A DNA stretch of 64,000 nt. Origin: Clostridia bacterium. GTDB lineage: Bacteria; Bacillota; Clostridia; Lachnospirales; Lachnospiraceae. The notes beneath the pieces are model-generated. The model was not told the origin of the DNA, did no database searches, and saw only the letters and a program-made list of their open reading frames with translations. The position numbers and the translations under genes were made by a program. Where the stretch lies: contig CAJTHL010000001.1 in assembly GCA_910576205.1 (NCBI GenBank), forward strand, positions 434,001-498,000, given 5' to 3'. Of this stretch, positions 16,338-25,216 are shown one piece after another (position 1 is the first letter of the stretch; each line of letters starts with the position of its first letter).

Positions 16338-17360
16338 TTAAAAGTCTTGTCCCGGCTCTTCAGCCTGGCAGCCATCCTTTTTCCGGCCTTCTTTCTGGAA
16401 GCTCTCCTTTAACTGGTCTTTCAGATCTTCATAAAAATCACCCTCTATTTCCCGGAATTCCATATGCTCATAGAGAGGGGATTTCTGGAAATCACAGATG
16501 GAACCCACACTGGACAACAGCTCCTCCTTAACCCGTTTTTCGGCCTCCATGTTCCCCCTGGCCAGCTCCAGTTTCCAGGAAAGTTCATGGTATTTTCCCA
16601 TCTCAAAAAGCCGGGTCAGCTGTAGTTGCTTTTCCATCAGCATTTCCGCCCTCTTTTTGTCCTGTTCCTTCATTGCCAGCTGGAACATTCCATAGAGAAT
16701 CATCGTCGCCCTCTGACAGTTGGAAAACAGCAATTCCTCATAGGCCTGGTATGCCTCCCGTATCCGGTTAGCTTTTCCATAGATCTGGGCCTGCTTCCGC
16801 TTTCTGTCCGGATTCTGTATGGAAAAATATTCCAGGCATTCCTCCGCCTTATCAAACTGCTCTTTCCTTATATAATACGCGTACAAGGCCTCTGCCGCGC
16901 CACAGCGCACATCCTCCTCTCCGCTCTCCAGGGCGCCAAGATAACAGCTACGGATATATGCGTCGTATTCCTGCTTATCCTCAATCCCTTTCATCAGCCG
17001 CCAGCCGTCCAGCACAAGACCAATCTGCCACAACAGCCGCCCGCAGCCGGGATATTCTTCCGTCTTTTTCTTTGCCCAGCGGAATACCTCCTCATAGGAT
17101 TTTATCCGGAGCCGGTCATTTAATTCTTTAACAAAGCTGTTTATCTCCTCCGGCGTCAAATCCTCCTTAAAGGACAGCAAAATATCCGGCGTAATGTCCA
17201 GCAGCCTGGCTATGGGGCCAAGGAGGGTAATATCCGGACAGGAATTCCCGTTTTCCCATTTATTTACAGCCGGCGCCGTAACCCCCAGACGGTTCGCCAT
17301 CTCCTCCTGGGTCATGTTTTTTTCTTTTCTGTATTTACGAATAACCGTTCCTATCTGCAT
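16338..17360 (-). CDS. XRE-family regulator with C-terminal helical-repeat (TPR-like) domain
   Basis: About 340 residues, start ATG 17360. Residues 1-60 are a Cro/CI-type helix-turn-helix: VIRKYRKEKNMTQEEMANRLGVTAPAVNKWENG. The rest (about 280 residues) is helical with repeated Tyr/Ala/Leu patterns (EALYAYYIRKEQFDKAEECLEYF), like the TPR domains of peptide-sensing Rgg/PlcR-type or related regulators. It ends in a Lys/Gln-rich tail. The -10 element overlaps upstream in-frame codons, supporting the downstream start. No neighbouring target is obvious. Confidence 0.82.
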   Translation of the reverse strand: MQIGTVIRKYRKEKNMTQEEMANRLGVTAPAVNKWENGNSCPDITLLGPIARLLDITPDILLSFKEDLTPEEINSFVKELNDRLRIKSYEEVFRWAKKKTEEYPGCGRLLWQIGLVLDGWRLMKGIEDKQEYDAYIRSCYLGALESGEEDVRCGAAEALYAYYIRKEQFDKAEECLEYFSIQNPDRKRKQAQIYGKANRIREAYQAYEELLFSNCQRATMILYGMFQLAMKEQDKKRAEMLMEKQLQLTRLFEMGKYHELSWKLELARGNMEAEKRVKEELLSSVGSICDFQKSPLYEHMEFREIEGDFYEDLKDQLKESFQKEGRKKDGCQAEEPGQDF

Positions 17361-17409
17361 AGCTCTTTTGTCTCCTTTGCTTTTTTGCGCATCGGCCTCT
17401 GCTGGCTTG

Positions 17410-17438
17410 AGCATAGCAGATCTCTTCCGGTTTGACAA
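17410..17438 (-). promoter_or_regulatory. Promoter of the XRE-family regulator
   Basis: Minus strand: -35 TTGTCA (17433-17438), 17-base spacer, -10 TATGCT (17410-17415), about 45 bases before the chosen start codon. Confidence 0.6.
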
Positions 17439-17511
17439 CTGAAGCAAAGTTAAATACAGCTCAGAAAAATTAATCTTTGCTCATATGGCTGGCTCCTCTT
17501 ATCAGACAATC

Positions 17512-18408
17512 TCATCCAGCCGCACCCCCGTCCTCCCGCCGGATTGTAACGTCCAGCTGGTTGTAGGGAATTTCAATATGGTTTTCATCAAACGTCAGTT
17601 TTATTCTCTCCGTCATATCCCATCTCACCGGCCAGTAGTCCCCAGGCCGTACCCAAAAGCGGATTTTCAGCATAACGGCGCTTTCTGCCAGTTCGGAAAC
17701 CACCACCATCCTTGCCTCCTCCCCCATAACCCGGGGCTCCGCGTCTATTATGGTATAGAGAATGTCTTTGGCGGCTCTTAAATCGGATCTGTAAGAGATC
17801 CCGATATTTAAATCCATCTGCCGTTTGTCCTGGGCGGTTACATTGACCAGACTGTTGTTAACCAGATTGCCGTTGGGTATGACCACCATACGGTTATCCA
17901 CGGTCAGGAGGCGGGTGTAAAACATCTGGATTTCTGCCACTGTGCCTTCCAGGCTGTCCTGGATAATGTAATCCCCCACCCGGAAGGGCTTTATAAGAAG
18001 AATTAGGACGCCGCCTGCGAAATTGGACAGGCTTCCCTGAAGCGCCAGGCCCAGGGTTAAGCCCGCCGAGCCGGCCAGGGCAATCACCGAGGTGGTATCC
18101 ACACCAAACCGGGACACCGTGGCCAGAATGAGAATCATATAGAGAAGCGCCTTAACCAGGGAATCACAAAACTGTATGACCCCCATATCTGCCTTTGCCC
18201 GCTCCATGGAACGACGGATGATCTTCCTAATCAGCTTAATAAGCTTCATGCCGATAAAGAAGAATAGCAGGGCTAACAGCAGGCGCACGCCAAAATCCAG
18301 AATCTTTGGCAGCGCCGTATCCAGATACTGATCCAGCATCCCTATCTTTGCCACAGCTTCGTTAAGCTCCTCCTGGGCAGTTTCCAGAACGGTTTTATTT
18401 GAAATCAT
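17512..18408 (-). CDS. Small-conductance mechanosensitive channel, MscS family
   Basis: A 298-residue channel that releases solutes on osmotic downshock. Three N-terminal membrane segments are followed by the pore helix region (TSVIALAGSAGLTLGLALQG then SLSNFAGGVLILLIKPF), then the cytoplasmic beta and alpha/beta domains (FRVGDYIIQDSLEGTVAEIQMFYTRLLTVDNRMVVIPNG). Length is close to E. coli MscS. SD AGGAG lies 7 bases before the ATG. It follows glgB by 13 bases, an apparent operon without an obvious functional link. Confidence 0.93.
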   Translation of the reverse strand: MISNKTVLETAQEELNEAVAKIGMLDQYLDTALPKILDFGVRLLLALLFFFIGMKLIKLIRKIIRRSMERAKADMGVIQFCDSLVKALLYMILILATVSRFGVDTTSVIALAGSAGLTLGLALQGSLSNFAGGVLILLIKPFRVGDYIIQDSLEGTVAEIQMFYTRLLTVDNRMVVIPNGNLVNNSLVNVTAQDKRQMDLNIGISYRSDLRAAKDILYTIIDAEPRVMGEEARMVVVSELAESAVMLKIRFWVRPGDYWPVRWDMTERIKLTFDENHIEIPYNQLDVTIRREDGGAAG

Positions 18409-18421
18409 GCATTACTCCTGT

Positions 18422-20956
18422 TTATTCGGATTTTGAAGTTTTCTTTCCAGAAGCCGGCTTCACGGATTTCTGCGGCTTTTTAGAAGCCTTCGGTTTTTCC
18501 TCTTCTGCCTTCGCCGCAGATTTCTTTTCCTCCTCAGGCTTTGTAGCTCTCTGACCCTTCTTTGCTGCCGGTTTCTTCGCTTCCACTTTCTTTTCCGCCG
18601 CAGGTTTTGCCGCTTCCGTTTTCCCTGGTTCCGGGGCTTTCTTCACTTCCGCCAGCTTTACAGGCGTTTCTGCGGGCTTTGCCTCTTTTCCTTCCGCCTT
18701 TGTTTTTTCCCCAGGCTTCGCGGCCTTTTTCACCGGTTTCCTCCCCTCCGCCTTTGTGCAGGAAAATACTACCACTGCCATTGGCGGCACGGTGATCTCG
18801 ATAGAGTCCTCCCTGTCATCGCACTCGGACTTTTTAGAGGTCTTTGCCCGGAGGTTCTTTATGTTGCGGCCGCCGAACTCCTCGCTGTCGCTGTTGAAGA
18901 TTTCCTTATATTTTCCCTCAAAGGGCACGCCAAGTTTGTGCTTCGCATAGGTCAGCGGAGAGAAATTGCACACTACCAGAAGGGTTTCCCCGGCCTTCTC
19001 CGCGTTTCTGGTAAACGCCAGCATATTCTCATTGGCGGAAATATTGTTAATCCAGGTAAATCCGTTTGTGTCATAATCTCCCTCATAGAGGGCGGGATGG
19101 CTCTGGTAGAAATGGTTCAGCGCCTTCACATAGTCCTGCATATTCTTGTGATCCTGGTACTGGAGAAGCTCCCACTCCAGCCCCACGTTCTCATTCCACT
19201 CGTCAAAGGTGGCAAACTCCTGGCCCATAAACAGAAGCTTCTTGCCGGGATGCATCATCATATAGCCATAGGCTGCCCGCAGGTTATCCAACTGGGAATC
19301 CCTGTCCCCGGGCATCTTGCCCACCAGCGTGCCCTTGCCATGCACCACCTCGTCGTGGGACAGGCTCAGCACAAAATTCTCACTGTAGGCATAGATCATG
19401 CTGAAGGTCAGCTCCCCGTGATGATAAGCCCGGAATACCGGATCATAGTGCATATATTCCAGGAAATCATTCATCCAGCCCATATTCCACTTGAAGTCAA
19501 ATCCAAGACCGTCCCTGTCTACGGAGCCTGTGACGCTGGGCCAGGCCGTGGATTCCTCCGCGATTAGAAGCACGTCGGGATTGCGTTTGTGGAACATGGA
19601 ATTGAGATGCTTTAAAAACTCCACGGCTTCCAGGTTTTCATGGCCCCCGTAAATATTGGGCACCCACTCCCCATTCTGCTTGCCGTAGTCCAGATACAAC
19701 ATGGAGGCCACCGCGTCCATTCGGATGCCGTCCACATGATATTTCTCCGCCCAGAACATGGCGTTTGCAATCAGGAAATTGCTTACCTGGGGACGTCCGT
19801 AATTGTAGATCAGCGTGCCCCAGTGGGGATGCATACCCTTTCTGGGATCCAGGTGTTCATACACGCAGCTTCCGTCAAAAGCCGCAAGTCCAAAGGCATC
19901 CTTTGGAAAATGGGCCGGTACCCAGTCCAGAATCACGCCGATGCCCTGGCCGTGAAGGTAATCCACGAAATACATAAAATCCTCCGGGGAACCGTAACGG
20001 CTTGTGGGCGCATAGTAGCCTGTCACCTGATACCCCCAGGACGCGTCCAGGGGATGCTCCATAATGGGCAGGATTTCAATATGCGTGTACCCCATATCCT
20101 TCACATACTCCGCCAGCATAGGCGCCAGCTCCCGGTAATTGTAAAACTCCCGGCCTTCCTCCTGGGGTCTGGCATAGGAGCCCAGATGTACCTCATAGAT
20201 GGACAAGGGAAGTTTCCTGTAATCCTTCTTCTTTCTCTCCTCCAGCCACTTCTCATCCTTCCATTCGTATCCGGTAAGCTGTGTCACAATGGAGGCTGTG
20301 TTGGGCCTTAGCTCCGCCGCGTTGGCGTAGGGGTCTGCCTTCAGCATGGGGAGGCCCGCCTTTGTCTTAACCTCATACTTGTAAATCTCCCCTGTCTTAA
20401 GTCCTGGGATAAACAGCTCGTAAATGCCGGAATCCGCGATTTTATGCATCTGATGGCGGCGTCCGTCCCACAGGTTAAAATCCCCCACCACGCTGACCCT
20501 CTGGGCCTCCGGGGCCCAGACTGCAAAATATACGCCCTCTGCGCCTTCTACCGTCATGGGATGGGCGCCCATTTTCTCATAGATGGTATAGTGGGTACCT
20601 GTTTCAAATTTATGCAGATCCTTCTCTGTAAATACCTTTGGCACAAACGCGTAGGCATCCTGGAATTCCATGGTTGTGCCATTGTCAAACTCTGCCAGGT
20701 AAATGTACTCCGGGATCCTCTTCTGGGGAAGGAGAACCGCAAAAAAACCGTTTTCATCTGCCTGCTCCATCTCATAAGCTTTTCCACTCTTAACAAGCTT
20801 CACAGTCATCCGGACCGCCGTCGGCACAAACGCCTGGATCAGCACGTTTCCGTCTGCCTCATGGGGCCCCAGAATCTCCCCGGGATTGTTCTCCTCCGAA
20901 TAGACTACGGCCTCAATCCGGGGCCAGTTCATCAGTTCATACAATTTACCTTCCAT
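18422..20956 (-). CDS. glgB: 1,4-alpha-glucan branching enzyme with a C-terminal Lys/Ala/Pro-rich tail
   Basis: An 844-residue GH13 enzyme that makes alpha-1,6 branches in glycogen. After an N-terminal extension and CBM48 domain (YFAVWAPEAQRVSVVGDFNLWDG), the catalytic barrel carries HFPKDAFGLAAFDG, nucleophile Asp in GIRMDAVASMLYLDY, acid Glu in LIAEESTAWP, and LSHDEVVHGKGTL. The usual C-terminal beta domain ends near residue 735. A further ~110 residues are almost entirely Lys, Ala, Pro, Glu and Ser, resembling histone-H1-like tails and not part of the family. SD AGGAGG precedes the ATG, with the repeat element at 21 kb just upstream. No other glycogen gene is adjacent. Confidence 0.96.
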   Translation of the reverse strand: MEGKLYELMNWPRIEAVVYSEENNPGEILGPHEADGNVLIQAFVPTAVRMTVKLVKSGKAYEMEQADENGFFAVLLPQKRIPEYIYLAEFDNGTTMEFQDAYAFVPKVFTEKDLHKFETGTHYTIYEKMGAHPMTVEGAEGVYFAVWAPEAQRVSVVGDFNLWDGRRHQMHKIADSGIYELFIPGLKTGEIYKYEVKTKAGLPMLKADPYANAAELRPNTASIVTQLTGYEWKDEKWLEERKKKDYRKLPLSIYEVHLGSYARPQEEGREFYNYRELAPMLAEYVKDMGYTHIEILPIMEHPLDASWGYQVTGYYAPTSRYGSPEDFMYFVDYLHGQGIGVILDWVPAHFPKDAFGLAAFDGSCVYEHLDPRKGMHPHWGTLIYNYGRPQVSNFLIANAMFWAEKYHVDGIRMDAVASMLYLDYGKQNGEWVPNIYGGHENLEAVEFLKHLNSMFHKRNPDVLLIAEESTAWPSVTGSVDRDGLGFDFKWNMGWMNDFLEYMHYDPVFRAYHHGELTFSMIYAYSENFVLSLSHDEVVHGKGTLVGKMPGDRDSQLDNLRAAYGYMMMHPGKKLLFMGQEFATFDEWNENVGLEWELLQYQDHKNMQDYVKALNHFYQSHPALYEGDYDTNGFTWINNISANENMLAFTRNAEKAGETLLVVCNFSPLTYAKHKLGVPFEGKYKEIFNSDSEEFGGRNIKNLRAKTSKKSECDDREDSIEITVPPMAVVVFSCTKAEGRKPVKKAAKPGEKTKAEGKEAKPAETPVKLAEVKKAPEPGKTEAAKPAAEKKVEAKKPAAKKGQRATKPEEEKKSAAKAEEEKPKASKKPQKSVKPASGKKTSKSE

Positions 20957-20973
20957 AGTTTCCTCCTATTCCT

Positions 20974-21148
20974 GTTCCGCATCCGCCCTCCCAAGACCTT
21001 TGTATCTGGAAGCATTTCTGGCTGTTTCACATCCCGAAATCCTTCCCGGTCTTGTTCGGGCTGATGCTGTTTTCCAGTTCCGCATCTGCCCTCCCATGAC
21101 CTTTGGATCTGGAAGTATTTCTGGCCCTGTTTGGGCTGATACTGTTTT
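20974..21148 (-). repeat. Intercistronic repeat, two diverged copies between ligA and glgB
   Basis: Copy 1 spans about 20974-21076 (103 bp), copy 2 about 21077-21148 (72 bp, internal deletion). Read on the minus strand both start near ACAGYATCAGCCC and end GGGCRGATGCGGAAC. Both contain GAAATRCTTCCAGAT. The array starts at the ligA stop codon and ends at the glgB ribosome-binding site, matching the arrangement at 13.3 and 32.7 kb. Confidence 0.8.
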
Positions 21149-23108
21149 ATAATTTCAGAAATTCCTCCTCTGAGAGTATGGGGACCCCCAGCTCCCTGGC
21201 CTTCTTGTTTTTGCCCGAATTGGATGTTAGATCATTATTGATGAGATAATCCGTCTTGCCGGTGACGGAGCCGGTAACCTTGCCGCCCCGCTCCTCTATA
21301 AAGGCTTTCAGCTCGCTGCGGTTGGCGAAGCGCTCCAGGGTTCCCGTGATGACAAAGGTCCTGCCCGCCAGGGTCTGTTCCTCCCGGACCTCTTCTTTCT
21401 TAAGGTGCAGCTCCTTTAGGAGACGATAGAACCTCTCTCTTCTGCCCGCATCCGCGAAATACTCCACAAAGCTGTCTGCGATCACGGTTCCCACACCGTC
21501 TATGGCAGATAAATCCCCGGAGGACGCCTCCAGAAGCGTTTCCACCTCCGCGTCAAACTGCTTACAGATAAGTCTGGCGTTGGAGAGCCCCACATTGGGA
21601 ATCCCAAGCCCGTAGATAACCCGGTAGAGACTGGTTTCCCTGGCACGCTCCAGGCTGTCCATTAAATTTACATAAGATTTCTCTCCAAACCCCTCCATGG
21701 TAACGATCTCGTCCCTGTATCCGGACAGCCGGAAGAGATCTGAAAACTCATGGACGAATCCCCTGGCAATGAATTTTTCCAGGGTGGCCTCGGATAGCCC
21801 CTCTATATTCAGCGCATCCCGGCTCACAAACAGCGTAAAGGATTTAATCTTTTTGGCCTGGCACTCCGGGTTGGCACAGTAGAGGGATTCCGCATCATTG
21901 ACCTTGAGAATCTCCGTGGCTCCCCCGCAGGTGGGACAGGCTTTGGGGATATCCGTTACCCCGCTGCGGGTGAGATTTTCCGCAATCTGGGGTATAATCA
22001 TATTTGCCTTGTATACCTGGATGGTGTCCCCGATACCCAGCTCCAGGCCCTTCATAATACTGATATTGTGGACGCTGGCCCGGCTGACTGTGGTGCCCTC
22101 CAGTTCTACCGGTTCAAAAATGGCCACCGGATTAATAAGGCCTGTCCGGGAAGGGCTCCATTCAATCTCCTTAAGGACGGTCTCCCGCATCTCATCCGCC
22201 CATTTAAAAGCAATGGAATCCCGGGGAAATCTGGACGTGGCCCCCAGGCTCCTGCCGTACTCCATATCGTCGTATACTGCCACCAGACCGTCGGAGGGCA
22301 CAGGGTTTTTCTCTATGGCCCGGGAAAACCACTCCACGGTCTCCGCCAGGTTTTCCCCGGTAACCACCCGGTACTCCACCACGTCGAAGCCCTGTTCCCG
22401 CAGCCACACAAACTGCCGCTCCCTGGAATTTTCAAAGTCCACACCCTCCGCCCGCACCAGGTTAAACGCGTAAAACCGCACGTTGCGGCGGGCTGTGATC
22501 TCATTGTTCAGCTGACGCACGGAACCGCTGCACAGATTTCTGGGATTTTTATACCGGGCTTCCGCATCCGGGATTTCCCTGTTGATTTTTTCAAAATCCT
22601 CGTAGGTGATTACCGCCTCCCCCCTGAGAATCAGCTCTCCCTCAAAAGGAATGACAAGAGGCACATTTTTAAACACCCGGGCATTGCCCGTAATCACCTC
22701 GCCCACTTCCCCGTTTCCCCGGGTGACCGCCTTTACAAGGCTTCCGTTTTCATAGGTCAGTACAATGGTCAGTCCGTCCAGCTTCCAGGACAAAAGGCTT
22801 TTGTGTACGCCCACCCATTCTTGCAGCTCCTCCACCTCTTTTGTCTTGTCCAGAGACAGCATGGGGCTTTCGTGGCGCTCCTTGGGAAGCTCGCTTAAAA
22901 CCTCATACCCCACCTTCACCGTGGGACTTCCCGCCAAGGTGACGCCCGTCTCTTTTTCCAGACTCTTCAGTTCATCGTAAAGCCTGTCATACTCCAGGTT
23001 GCTCATAATTTCCCGGGCCTCCTGGTAGTAGGCCTTTGCCGCCCTGTCAAGAAGGCGGGTGAGCTCCTTTATGCGGGCCATGGTGGAATCCTGATTTCCT
23101 TTTTTCAT
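21147..23108 (-). CDS. ligA: NAD-dependent DNA ligase
   Basis: A 653-residue ligase that seals nicks with NAD. Domains in order: adenylation domain with the nucleotide-binding Lys in WKLDG (about residue 109), TRGNGEVGEVIT, and GELILRGEAVITY; OB fold; four-Cys zinc finger (CPTC then CANPEC); helix-hairpin-helix repeats (GIPNVGLSNARLI); and a C-terminal BRCT domain (LAGRTFVITGTLERFANRSE). The common form of the second motif is TRGDG, so this is a diverged branch, and a second ligA could exist. The start is uncertain; ATG 23081 has a better AGGA. Confidence 0.93.
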   Translation of the reverse strand: MKKGNQDSTMARIKELTRLLDRAAKAYYQEAREIMSNLEYDRLYDELKSLEKETGVTLAGSPTVKVGYEVLSELPKERHESPMLSLDKTKEVEELQEWVGVHKSLLSWKLDGLTIVLTYENGSLVKAVTRGNGEVGEVITGNARVFKNVPLVIPFEGELILRGEAVITYEDFEKINREIPDAEARYKNPRNLCSGSVRQLNNEITARRNVRFYAFNLVRAEGVDFENSRERQFVWLREQGFDVVEYRVVTGENLAETVEWFSRAIEKNPVPSDGLVAVYDDMEYGRSLGATSRFPRDSIAFKWADEMRETVLKEIEWSPSRTGLINPVAIFEPVELEGTTVSRASVHNISIMKGLELGIGDTIQVYKANMIIPQIAENLTRSGVTDIPKACPTCGGATEILKVNDAESLYCANPECQAKKIKSFTLFVSRDALNIEGLSEATLEKFIARGFVHEFSDLFRLSGYRDEIVTMEGFGEKSYVNLMDSLERARETSLYRVIYGLGIPNVGLSNARLICKQFDAEVETLLEASSGDLSAIDGVGTVIADSFVEYFADAGRRERFYRLLKELHLKKEEVREEQTLAGRTFVITGTLERFANRSELKAFIEERGGKVTGSVTGKTDYLINNDLTSNSGKNKKARELGVPILSEEEFLKL

Positions 23109-23172
23109 AGCGATTTCTCATTTCTAATTTCCAGTATTTTCCATCTTTTGTATTTCCCGGACAGCAGGCATT

Positions 23173-24372
23173 TTACTTCTGCCGACCGATCTCTTTTATC
23201 TTATCCAGAATCTGGTGGGCCGCCTGTTCCTTGCTCATAAGCTCCAGGCTCTGCTCTCCCTCCCGGGTTATCATGGTAATCACATTAGTGTCTGTGCCAA
23301 AACCCGCCCCTTCTGTGCGAAGGCTGTTTGCACAGATGAGATCACAGTTTTTGGCGGCAAGCTTCTTTCTGGAATTCTCCAGAACATGGTCTGTCTCCAT
23401 GGAAAATCCGCAGAGCACCTGCCCTTCCCGCTTATGTTCCCCCAGATATCTGAGTATATCCTGTGTCCGCTTCAGATGAATCGCAAGCTTCCCCTCCGCC
23501 TTCTTGATCTTCTCCCCGGCCACCGTATCCGGGGTATAATCCGCCACGGCCGCAGCCTTTATTATATAATCGGCGTCCGCAGCCCTTTCCGCCACAGCCC
23601 GGAACATATCCTCCGCCGAAACCGTCAAAACCGTCTCCACAAACCGGGGCGGCGTCACCTCCATATGGGCGGCCACCAGGGTTACCTCTGCCCCCCGCAG
23701 CATGGCGGCCCTTGCCAGGGCGCAGCCCATTTTCCCGCTGGAATGGTTGGTGATAAAACGCACCGGATCCAGGGCCTCCCGGGTGGCTCCCGCTGTCACC
23801 AGCACCCGTTTCCCGGCCAGATCCTTTTCACAGGCAATTTCCCGGAGAATATGTTCCACCAGCGCCGCTTCCTCCGGCATCCGGCCATCCCCGGTGTCTC
23901 CGTTTGCCAGCATCCCCTTCTTGGGCAAAATGACCTCATATCCGAAATGCGCAAGCTTCTTTAAGTTGTCCTGGACAATGGGATTGTGGTACATGTGATG
24001 GTTCATGGCCGGCGACACCAGCTTCTTACAGGGGCAGGCCAGCACCGTGGTGGTGAGCATATCGTCCGCCAGCCCGTTTGCCAGCTTACCGATCACATTG
24101 GCCGAAGCCGGAGCCACCAGCACCACATCCGCCTGCTTCGCCAGCGCCACATGTTCCACACTGTACTGGAAATTCCGGTCAAAGGTATCGATAAGGCATT
24201 TATTCCCTGTCAGACTTTCAAATGTGATGGGATTGATGAATTGTGTTGCGTTTTTCGTCATTAACACCTGCACATTGCCGTTTAATTTCCTAAGCATCCT
24301 TGCCACATTTGCCATTTTATAAGCCGCAATGCTCCCGCTTACCGCAAGCACTGCCGTTTTTCCTTTAAGCAT
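23173..24372 (-). CDS. coaBC: Bifunctional phosphopantothenoylcysteine decarboxylase / phosphopantothenate-cysteine ligase
   Basis: A 399-residue enzyme for two consecutive steps of coenzyme A synthesis. The N-terminal flavoprotein CoaC domain has SGSIAAYKM, His75 in SVEHVALA and the PAMNHHMYHNP motif. The C-terminal CoaB domain has VTAGATREALDPVRFITNHSSGKMG, KAAAVADYTPD and KIKKAEGKL. The substrate-recognition motif, usually ACGDxGxGRM, reads LANGDTGDGRM here, placing Asn157 where E. coli has catalytic Cys158. It is divergent from the pantothenate transporter and coaX. Confidence 0.94.
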   Translation of the reverse strand: MLKGKTAVLAVSGSIAAYKMANVARMLRKLNGNVQVLMTKNATQFINPITFESLTGNKCLIDTFDRNFQYSVEHVALAKQADVVLVAPASANVIGKLANGLADDMLTTTVLACPCKKLVSPAMNHHMYHNPIVQDNLKKLAHFGYEVILPKKGMLANGDTGDGRMPEEAALVEHILREIACEKDLAGKRVLVTAGATREALDPVRFITNHSSGKMGCALARAAMLRGAEVTLVAAHMEVTPPRFVETVLTVSAEDMFRAVAERAADADYIIKAAAVADYTPDTVAGEKIKKAEGKLAIHLKRTQDILRYLGEHKREGQVLCGFSMETDHVLENSRKKLAAKNCDLICANSLRTEGAGFGTDTNVITMITREGEQSLELMSKEQAAHQILDKIKEIGRQK

Positions 24373-24456
24373 ACCGCTCTCCCTATATCTCTAAAATCTT
24401 CTATTTCAAAGCGTCTCTCCTGCCACAATATCCAGATGCATATCTATTTAAAGATA

Positions 24457-24465
24457 AGTATACCA
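24457..24465 (-). promoter_or_regulatory. Possible extended -10 promoter of coaBC
   Basis: Minus strand TGGTATACT: -10 TATACT (24457-24462) with an extended TG (24464-24465). No good -35 lies 17 bases upstream. About 85 bases before the coaBC ATG. Confidence 0.35.
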
Positions 24466-24571
24466 GAATCTTTCAAAATTCCTATACCCTTTTTCTAAAA
24501 AATGTGATATAAATATTCTGTATTGTATTGTATCTCCCCAGGGAGAATAATAACAAGGAGGAAAATTTCAT

Positions 24572-25186
24572 ATGAAAAAACGTTTCAACACAAGGCAGTT
24601 AGCCCTATTGGGGCTTCTGACCGGCGTACTGCTGCTTATGGCGTATACGCCTCTGGGGTATCTGAACATTGGCCCTCTGGCCATTACCTTTAACATCATC
24701 CCCGTGGCTCTGGCCGCCATAACCATGGGCCCTATAGGTGGAGCCATCATAGGAGCCGTATTTGGACTGACCAGTTTCCTGCAGTGTATCGGCGTGGGCG
24801 GAACCAGCGCCATGGGCGCGGCTCTGTTTGCCATCAACCCCTTTCTCGCCTTTCTCCAGCGCTTTGTTCCCCGTCTCCTGGACGGATTCCTGCTGGGATA
24901 TATTTTCCAGGGCGTGAAAAAAATTTCCAACGTTCATATTTCCTGTTTTATCACGGGTTTTTGTTCTGCATTTTTAAATACCCTGTTCTTTATGACCGCC
25001 CTGGTGCTCCTCTTCGGCAATACCGCCTACATACAGGAGATGATTGGCGGCCGGAATATCATAGTCTTTATCTGCACCTTTGTGGGCGTCAACGCCGTAT
25101 GCGAAATGCTGGCTTCCACAGTGATTACCGGCGCCGTGGGCTTTGCCCTCTATAAGGCCGGGCTCGTCACAAAGCCAAATCCATAA
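24572..25186 (+). CDS. panT: ECF transporter S component, probably pantothenate (PanT-like)
   Basis: A 204-residue integral membrane substrate-binding subunit of an energy-coupling-factor vitamin importer, with about six hydrophobic segments. The early TRQLALLGLLTGVLLLMAYTPLGYL matches the S-component pattern of an N-terminal helix with small residues for docking on EcfT. Its immediate neighbours are coaX (30 bases downstream) and coaBC (divergent), which points to pantothenate. The shared EcfA/EcfT modules are not in the window, as expected for group II ECF systems. SD AAGGAGG precedes the ATG. Substrate is inferred from context and general family resemblance. Confidence 0.85.
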   Translation: MKKRFNTRQLALLGLLTGVLLLMAYTPLGYLNIGPLAITFNIIPVALAAITMGPIGGAIIGAVFGLTSFLQCIGVGGTSAMGAALFAINPFLAFLQRFVPRLLDGFLLGYIFQGVKKISNVHISCFITGFCSAFLNTLFFMTALVLLFGNTAYIQEMIGGRNIIVFICTFVGVNAVCEMLASTVITGAVGFALYKAGLVTKPNP

Positions 25187-25216
25187 AGCAGCTGCATTTT
25201 ACGGGAGGAATCCGCC

